From the NCBI GenBank assembly GCA_932294295.1, contig OW028576.1, positions 49,246,199-49,310,198 of the forward strand: a stretch of DNA of 64,000 nt, in the 5' to 3' direction. Shown one piece after another: positions 56,664 to 64,000 of the stretch. The stretch's first letter is position 1. Each line of letters begins with the position of its first letter. This DNA comes from Alitta virens (lineage: Eukaryota > Annelida > Polychaeta > Phyllodocida > Nereididae). The position numbers and the translations under genes were made by a program. The notes below the pieces were generated by a model, which saw only the letters and a program-made list of their open reading frames with translations, made no database searches and had not been told where the DNA came from.

Positions 56664-59189
56664 ATGTTCTCTGGAGGAGGTAGCCATCCTAACTGGCTAG
56701 CCCATCATCGTCATGACAACGTTATTCTTCCACCCTCTGCCGATCTCTTTCCTTCCTTCCCGATGCCTTCGTCTCAGCAACCGTACAGCGGCCAGACACC
56801 GCAGTCTCTCTTTCCCGTCAAAGAGCCAATGAGCTCCGGTTACGGAGGGTTGTTTCCGCACCAGTTGCCAGCACAGGCGCCTCCAAACCCTCCCGGACGC
56901 TCGGAAGAATTTCCTCCTGTGAGTGCTGCAGAGTTACAATGGACGCCATGGCCTGGTCATCCTATTGTGGGGAAAACCTCTCCATTTCCGCCGGCAGCCA
57001 CGAACGGACTGCCACCTTTCTCAAACACTAACGTTACTCATGCATACGCTGGCATGAACGTCTCAAATGGCTACGCTGGTTATCAGCAAAGGAACTCTCA
57101 CAGTCCCTACCCTGCGCGGAACACGCATAGTCCGTACTCAGCCCGCAATGCTCACAGTCCCTACCCCCCTCAAAGCTCCCACAGTCCGTACCCCTCCAGG
57201 AATGCACCGAGTCCGTACTCTCCAAGAAACTCACACAGCCCTTACGGATCAAGAAATGCTCAGAGTCCGTACTCAATGAATGCTCACAGTCCGTATTCAT
57301 CTCAAAACTCGCCAAGTCCGTACTCAGGACAAAGCGGACACAGTCCTGGTTACAGTAAGCAGAATATCTCGGACAATGACTTTCAGCTGATGCTAGGGGG
57401 CGCTTTCCTCGGCACACGCTTGTCCTCTGAGATAACAGATGCTAACAACGCCTCTGGTGGTGGGATAGGGAACCAAGATGCGGCCATGAAGGATCCGACT
57501 AAAAGACTTACCCACTTGCCCCATCCAAACGTCCGAGGTGGTAGTGTGGTTAGTTCGCCCCAGGCCAAGCCTTTGGATGACCATGGACGTCTTTCTCACC
57601 CTAACGTGATGAACTACGATCCCAGGACATCCCAAGCCCCGACAGTGGCGACCTCTACAGGCAGCAGTAGCACAGGTTCCATGGAGCATGGAGTCTCACA
57701 AAAGAACACTTTCCTTCCAAACTCGCCCCAAAAGCTCTCACACCCTCCTGTTCAAGCATCCCCTGTGTCTCAAACCTTCTCGCCCCCAAAGAACAACATC
57801 TCCAACATGGTGCCCTACCCTGGGAGCAACGCTAGCAGCAGCAGTGCCAGTCCTGCTCCCCCTATTTGTTCAGTCGCCTCACAAGAAAGCAATTTCTCTG
57901 CTAATTTCACAAATGACCGAGGCACTCCACACAGCACTACATCGCAAACCTATGAAGAAAAACCCCAAACACAAGCACAAGAGACAAAAGAGAGCAGCGC
58001 TGCGTCACATAGCTTTGGCGAAACAACTCCTCTGTCTCATGATTTCAAAGAAAGTACCAAAGCGTCTCAAGAGTTCAAAACAGATCAGCCAATGTCTCAT
58101 GATTTCAATGAAGGAAGACCAATGTCTCAAGGTTTCAACAACGAGAACCAACAATCAGCATCTCGTGAATTTACAAACGAAAATAGACCACTGTCTCAAG
58201 GTTTTGCCGACAACCAGCCGCAGCCAACAGCAGCTCAAAGCTTCACCAATCAACAGCAAACGGTGTCGCAAGCTTTTAATGAGGAACACGCTAACCTCAA
58301 CCAAGGGTTTTCTGATAACCATTCGATCTCCCAGAGTGATGATGCGCTCAGCTTCAGTGATGGTGGATCTCTGACTCAGAGCTTTAACGGATCTTCTCAA
58401 GGTTTCCCTGGCGGTGTTGAGAACGGAACGATGGCTCAAAACGGCCCATTAGGTCCAAGCGGCCCAATGGCGCATGCTGTGACGATATCGCAGAATTTTG
58501 CAGATAACAGCTCACTGAATCAGAACTTTGATCTGGGACGACAACCCTCTCCTAATTTGGCTTTAATGTCGAATTATAGCGAACACCCCACCTTCAACGA
58601 TACCCCGACCTTCGCCGAAACCCCAAGCTTCATGACTCCGTCGTATGCCGGAAGTGAAAGTCATGACAGTTTCCCTGATGACGAACCGCCGTTTACGCCT
58701 AAAAAGATGGAGACGCCCGTGAAAGGGAAGAAGAACAAGAAACTACCTCACCGCACACCACGTAAAGATGATGCTCTGATCGAAATCACAGGAGTAGTTG
58801 AAGACACTCGACGCGTTCGAGGGGCGAAAGGGACCTTAACCCCAGAAGAGATATTCGAATACCTCGGGCAGAAGTCGAGCGTTTGTTCATTTCAGTGTCA
58901 TTACGATTCGTGCAAGGACAGATTCATGGACGTTGCGGTGTACATACAACATTGCCTACAACAGCATCAAGCGTACATTTGTCACGAATGCGGCAAGGAC
59001 TTCACGACTAAAAGCTCGTTGCTGAGACATCGTCACATACACACGGGCCTGCATCGGTTCGCTTGCTCCATTTGCAAAAAGACTTTCTACCGCAAGGACA
59101 AATGTCGCGCCCACATAAAGCGCCATCTGATGGAGGGGAACAAAGGCGCAGTGGAGGACGTTTGCGTCCCAGCGCCACCTCGGAAATAA
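56664..59189 (+). CDS. C2H2 zinc-finger protein with SPY and SQxF low-complexity repeats
   Basis: 841 residues in one exon that opens at acceptor TTTTGCAG (exon from 56620). ATG 56664 (context CCAAAATGT) is the first in frame; TGA 27 bases upstream closes the frame. Two short out-of-frame upstream ATGs (56624, 56632) may lower translation. Residues 1-140 are Pro/Ser-rich. Residues 143-230 hold about ten SPY repeats of the form ARN-x-HSPY. Residues 440-640 hold repeats of Ser-Gln/His-x-Phe. Near residue 690 is a basic stretch (KKMETPVKGKKNKK) that may act in nuclear import. Three C2H2 fingers end the protein: 743-768 (C-x4-C), 771-793 and 799-821, with a TGLHR linker. A nuclear DNA-binding regulator with disordered activation or condensate-forming regions is likely. 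I cannot name an orthologue. Confidence 0.92.
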   Translation: MFSGGGSHPNWLAHHRHDNVILPPSADLFPSFPMPSSQQPYSGQTPQSLFPVKEPMSSGYGGLFPHQLPAQAPPNPPGRSEEFPPVSAAELQWTPWPGHPIVGKTSPFPPAATNGLPPFSNTNVTHAYAGMNVSNGYAGYQQRNSHSPYPARNTHSPYSARNAHSPYPPQSSHSPYPSRNAPSPYSPRNSHSPYGSRNAQSPYSMNAHSPYSSQNSPSPYSGQSGHSPGYSKQNISDNDFQLMLGGAFLGTRLSSEITDANNASGGGIGNQDAAMKDPTKRLTHLPHPNVRGGSVVSSPQAKPLDDHGRLSHPNVMNYDPRTSQAPTVATSTGSSSTGSMEHGVSQKNTFLPNSPQKLSHPPVQASPVSQTFSPPKNNISNMVPYPGSNASSSSASPAPPICSVASQESNFSANFTNDRGTPHSTTSQTYEEKPQTQAQETKESSAASHSFGETTPLSHDFKESTKASQEFKTDQPMSHDFNEGRPMSQGFNNENQQSASREFTNENRPLSQGFADNQPQPTAAQSFTNQQQTVSQAFNEEHANLNQGFSDNHSISQSDDALSFSDGGSLTQSFNGSSQGFPGGVENGTMAQNGPLGPSGPMAHAVTISQNFADNSSLNQNFDLGRQPSPNLALMSNYSEHPTFNDTPTFAETPSFMTPSYAGSESHDSFPDDEPPFTPKKMETPVKGKKNKKLPHRTPRKDDALIEITGVVEDTRRVRGAKGTLTPEEIFEYLGQKSSVCSFQCHYDSCKDRFMDVAVYIQHCLQQHQAYICHECGKDFTTKSSLLRHRHIHTGLHRFACSICKKTFYRKDKCRAHIKRHLMEGNKGAVEDVCVPAPPRK

Positions 59190-62100
59190 CCATAAATAAC
59201 CTAAAAAACAAACTGAAACTGAGCTTTAATTGATCTTGCTTAACTCACTTGTTTACATACATATGCTTAAACTTAAACAGAGCTTATCAACTTGTACATC
59301 TTGTACGTCACACCATTTTTGCTTACACTGTTCAAATTGTGACCTTTGACCTAATTAGTGGTTGGCTGCTCCATGACATGAGTAGGAGCTGGATGTGTTC
59401 TGCTGTGGAGCAAAATCTTTTAAGTTTTATTTTTGTGCTAAACTTTGTTTTGTTAATTTGGAGATGTAAAAGGAAGTAGAGTGTGGATCATGATAATACG
59501 AGAGTGTGACAATCAATTCTTATGGAAGGTCCATTTTTTGATAATGTTCTCACATTGGTCTTTACAGCATGCACTTTTTTTTTGTCAGCTGAAAAACAAA
59601 AATTACAATTATCATTTGAGGTTAAGATAAGATGAGATTATGATACGGAGTTATATGATGAAAGTTAAATGCATTATATTTGTACCTCGTTTTGTGAAGA
59701 GAACCTGATTTAGCCAATTTATCAAGATTATGACCCTGAGAATTTGAAAGGAATTGAAAGAAATCTCAAACATGACAAAGATAAAATTAAATTTATATTG
59801 ATTTAGAAATCTATTAAGATTATAACCCTGAGAATTTGAAGGAAGTTTAAAGAAATCTCAAACATTACAAATTGAGTTAATTACGAAGAGGCCCTTCTGC
59901 CTTTAGTAATTCTGTTCTGTTGTAAATATGTATTTATAATCCTTTGCCCCAACTTGAATTTGAGATTTGTTTCCTTGATCCAAAGAAATTCAGCTCATAC
60001 TGGAAGATTTTGCAAAACCTTCGGATTAAAAATCTCACGTGTTCGATGCCTTGAATACCTCCGGTGTTTTTTGAAAAGTGTGAAGATATCATTAATTATA
60101 ATATATTATGATAATTTTATTGTAATTGCATTATAATTATATTATAATTAGTACTCGTATGCATGGTTGTGAAGTCCTGGCCTTATAAGGAGTTGCTTTA
60201 TATAACCTGTGTTATATATATATGAACCTTACCAATATTGCTTTTTATATACATATGCAAAGTGTAAAGTGATGGATGAGTGATTGACTGATCTGAAAGT
60301 GTTTGATTGGATTTCCTTTTTTATTTTTTTCGTTTAACCCAATTCAATGCCCAATGCTATGCTATATATGATTTTAGTGTGATGACAATTTGAGCTCCTT
60401 TTTGTTCTTTTTAATTGTGTAATGTTCGTGCAGTACCAGGGTTTTTAACGGTCTACAGATCTGTCTCATGTATGAACGCTTTATTGCGACTCGTTTAAAC
60501 TTACAACTTTTATTTATATTTTGCGGTACATGTATGATCACACCATGAACTTACAAGTAGTTTTTACCCTTTACAAGCTTTTATTTTATGACTGCAATTG
60601 GCTTACAGGATTTACATTATTTTTTATTTTAGCTTTATAATGAGCAGCTTTTAGCAAAATTTAAATTTGCAATTATTTATTATATTTTGACTATTCGAAA
60701 TCCATTTTACTTCTGAAAAAGAATCTCAATGCAACTTTACTTAATCTGGAGAGATGTAGCCCGTTTAACTGTCTTAATATATAATTATAATTATATGTAT
60801 AATTAATTATATACAGGTTTTTTAGCTTTATTGAATATGTTCATTATATATATTTTTATTGTCCCCCCTTTTTTTTTGGAAATGACGATCTGAAAATGCT
60901 CAACATCCTCTGGCTATCGTTGCTATGGTGACCAATTTCGCTATTTGTTGCTATGGTGACCAAATTCAGGTTTAGTATTTTAGCCTTTTCCCACCGAAAT
61001 GATATTTTGTGCATATACGGACCCGTATACACTTGGCGTATGCTATTTTAAAGTGTCATTTATGTTCTATTTATGCATTTAGCCATTCAAATACCCTTAA
61101 ATGATTCGAATAGCATTCTATTATCTTAGCTGTGTGCTGATTGGTCAATTATTTTTTGTGTATTTATGTATCTAAGTGTGCGGAACCTTTTGAATCGGTA
61201 GGACCTGCTTATATGGAATGAATATATGCATATTTATATCTGTGTGTACATAATATATATATATTTGTATTGTATGCACAACTTATTAAAATGTACTCAG
61301 GTTAAATAGAAATAATTAAATTATTAAAAAAGATGTACTATAGAAATAATAAAATGAAATTTATATAATAAATTCTATGAATAAGACAAACGTATCAAGA
61401 AATACATTTTAAATTAAAAGAATTCATACGGAACTAAAATATAGAACTTAACGCTCGATATTAAGCGAATAGGACTTGCTATCATTCAGATATTAATCGT
61501 TGAATCCATTAAAAAAAAGATTGATACCTTTTTTAAATGTTGAATATATGAAAAAAATATAAAGGATAATTCATGAAAAGATTTTAAATGTAATTATTTG
61601 TAAAATGTTCATATTTTAAATCTATGCAAAAGACAGATTGTAATATAGCTATAAATGTGATTAGATGACAGTTTAAAAGGGTATAATTAAATCGATGTAA
61701 TTATATGTTGTTAAATTAACAATTGAGTTAAAAGATTTCAGTTGAGATATGTTCAAAGAGTTCATGCAATTTACTTTTAATATACACAGAATATTCTTGT
61801 CCGAGTTCACGGTGATCTCAATATCATAATGAAGATGTAAAAACATTTACGATACAAAAATCAGATTTGCATTCAACATTTAATTTCGTGAGTTTGATTA
61901 ACTGAATGATTGATCTAAATTCTTAATTAATAAATTAATTCTCTGTTGATTTTTTAATTTCATTTTGGTCACTTACATTATTAATGTCTTAAAATTTTTT
62001 GGTCTGGAATGTAAAAAATTGCTTATTATGGATAAAATTCATTTATCACGGATAAAGTTGCTTTTATAAATGTTAAATTTTCATATTATGCAAATGTTAA

Positions 62101-63890
62101 AAGTGCTTAAAAAGACTTAAATCTCCATAGATTTATTGTGCTTAAGATGATTTCAGCATTAAAGTAGAACCTGCAAAAGACTTACTTCAATGTACTCATG
62201 TTAAATGTCCCAAACTTTTATAGTATTACTTCTATTTCTGCTGTCACAGTTTAATTTATAGAATGTAAAAGAATACTCACTGTGAACGATACTCTGTGAA
62301 TTTATTTGTGCGAATACTCAAATGTATTGACCAGTGAAAAACGGATATTATTAATTTCAACAGTGATTTAAATGTTGTCCTTTTACATACTGATCAAGCA
62401 ATAATTCCTGTAACTGTCCCATAATACTTCGATAAACTTTGAAACTAAAGTTATAGAAAGTCTTATTGAGACATGAGCGCACTGTAGTGAGCTTAGACAA
62501 ATGTTTTTTCAAATACTCTCCGCTTAGCAAAGTTTACAGTATTGGAAAATTTTATATTTTCAAGTAGAAGAACTTTGAATCATGACAAGACAATCGCTAC
62601 TACAATTTTTGTGACAGGCTTCGTTTATAGTTTTGTAGGTCTTTAGAATCTCAGCTTGCGGCTTCCGTATTGTATTATATACTTTATTTTGTCTGATGAT
62701 GATATACCTCAATTTTTTATACATTGTATTTTATATTTTCAACTTATTAACTGTGTAGTTACCTATGTGTATGAAATCCTGTGCGGTTTCAATTCAATTT
62801 TGTGAGTGTGAATATTGAAGTGACGTAGATTGGAAAGGAAATTTTTCATTCTTTTTCAGTTCTATTATAGAATTTTTTTGTCACATGACCTGCTGCTCTC
62901 CAGTCAGGAAGATAAGCTTGAGACAAACACAATTGGAATTGTTACGCGCATTTGTTATTCTTATCTCTGTAGCCTCTTTCTGACTAGAGATCATGTCGTC
63001 ATGACAACGACATTTGTGTATTTTTAAAGTGTTTCGTAGTGATGGATACGAGTGATTGTGAAGCTGTCTTCCAAACGTTGCGATATTAAATAACAGACGA
63101 CGAAGGGTTTTAACAAACGAAGGCAATATAATAATTATAAAAGCAATATGATATTGTGTATGTAAATTTACGTGAAAAATTTACGAAACCAAACTCTTTA
63201 AGATGTATTTTTGCTCGTATACAACGACCGTTTACTCCTAAACATGTCTTTAATTATGAGATGTACGGTTAATCATGTCAGTCGTAAATTATTTAATTTT
63301 ATAATCTGTAAGACGAAAGACTTTTCTGTTGCTATTTAAATGTGCACGCCCATCATTTTAGTCCCGATATATTTGTGACTCGTAGATGACATGATCGCAG
63401 AATGGAAGGTTAGACGCGTTCATGTGATTGACTTAAAGGTCTACCACATTTGTAGTCGAATCATGTAACAAATTTTGCCACATTATGAAACAAAATAGCT
63501 TTCTCGCATCTTGCAGCAATCAATATATTTTTTAAAAAGTCTCACTGTACATAGCTATATTAGTATTACAGAAACTTGGTAATGGAACAAGGCTACGGAA
63601 AGCTTCGAAGCAATATGGCCGCGTGTACATAAAGGTTTAACAGTGAACGAAGCTAAAATAGTCATTTGCGGCTTGAACTTGCATTTGAACTTGTACATAA
63701 CTGACAGTGAAATTACTTTTAGTATTATCTGGTTTAAATTTTTTTTGCATTTCTGAATACATTGCTGTAGCTCTAGTGAATATTTTTAGCGGAAGTTTCC
63801 CCCCCGACATGTGTTCACAAGCTTTATGTGTGCTCCCCGTTTTATATAATTTGTAAACTTTATAGAAATAAATCTTTTTGTATAAATGCA
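59190..63890 (+). other. probable long 3' untranslated region of the zinc-finger gene
   Basis: About 4.7 kb of AT-rich sequence with almost no repeats or transposon pieces, unlike the rest of the window, which suggests transcribed and constrained sequence. AATAAA occurs at 61367-61372 and 63867-63872. It contains two GTTGCTATGGTGAC copies (60919-60932, 60947-60960) and a perfect direct repeat TGACCTTTGACCT (59340-59352). The true end is not known, and part could be intergenic. Confidence 0.45.
63867..63872 (+). terminator. candidate polyadenylation signal
   Basis: AATAAA followed by a T-rich and TG-rich stretch (CTTTTTGTATAAATG, then TTGGTTGTGTGTTG), a good cleavage and polyadenylation context. 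Confidence 0.4.
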
Positions 63891-63914
63891 TTTCTTGGTT
63901 GTGTGTTGATTTAT

Positions 63915-64000
63915 AATTATGTGGTTATGCTGAAGGTCTCGGGTTCGATTCTCAGCCCGGGCATTTTTCGTGATGACATGAGACGTTGCATCAGAACTCA
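63915..64000 (+). mobile_element. tRNA-derived SINE, cut by the window edge
   Basis: TGTGGTTATGCTGAAGGTCT leads to the B box GGTTCGATTC (63942-63951), then CAGCCCGGGCATT and GATGACATGAGACGTTGCAT. Same family as 40156-40310, with a B box closer to the consensus. Confidence 0.7.

Noticed and set aside
57034..58439. Minus-strand and alternate-frame ORFs of up to 228 codons inside the zinc-finger gene
   Set aside because: They mirror the repeat-rich coding frame and have no start context or domain of their own.

Overview
This window is AT-rich metazoan nuclear DNA: long introns, GT-AG splice sites, animal-type immunoglobulin and C2H2 zinc-finger proteins, many micro- and minisatellites, a tRNA-derived SINE family, a palindromic MITE family and a complete LTR retrotransposon. 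I cannot fix the species. The mix suggests a marine invertebrate (lophotrochozoan or invertebrate deuterostome), but that is a guess.

Two host genes are visible. On the minus strand, three exons (52149-52524, 32300-32599, 8936-9070) splice in a consistent phase-1 frame. They encode the amino end of a Kirrel/nephrin-like immunoglobulin cell-adhesion receptor: signal peptide, V-set Ig, CD80-like Ig, and the first half of a third Ig. Its introns are about 19.5 and 23 kb, and the gene runs off the left side. On the plus strand, head to head and about 2.6 kb away, is a zinc-finger gene: a predicted non-coding first exon ending at 55283, an intron, one large coding exon (ATG 56664, stop 59189) and a long AT-rich 3' end reaching a possible polyadenylation signal at 63867. 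Its product has two low-complexity aromatic repeat blocks and three C2H2 fingers at the C-terminus.

The most striking locus is 14404-24540. It is a full-length Ty3/Gypsy element on the minus strand inside the second visible intron of the Ig gene. It has 241-bp LTRs with no difference I can see, a 4-bp GTAC target duplication, a tRNA-Lys-like primer site, intact gag, and intact pol in the -1 frame (protease, RT, RNase H, integrase, GPY/F). Where an env gene would lie there is instead a 549-codon third ORF encoding two C2H2 zinc fingers and a C-terminal coiled coil. Downstream of that are two pairs of tandem duplications and an 80-codon ORF. It looks young and possibly active, and the third ORF is the best candidate here for an undescribed system.

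The rest is non-coding. It carries several dispersed families: a GAGGTGGTCTTAATAG minisatellite in both orientations, a GGGGCAAG...GACCCCACC repeat of about 100-150 bp, a tRNA-like SINE, a MITE with 35-bp perfect terminal inverted repeats, and poly(dG)/poly(dC) tracts. It also shows an unexpected scatter of very short segments that read as the hallmark LINE motifs GDFNA (endonuclease) and DFSKAFD (reverse transcriptase). TGACGTCA palindromes often come in pairs at 22-26 bp spacing, RFX X-box palindromes recur, and several sites resemble CTCF motifs.
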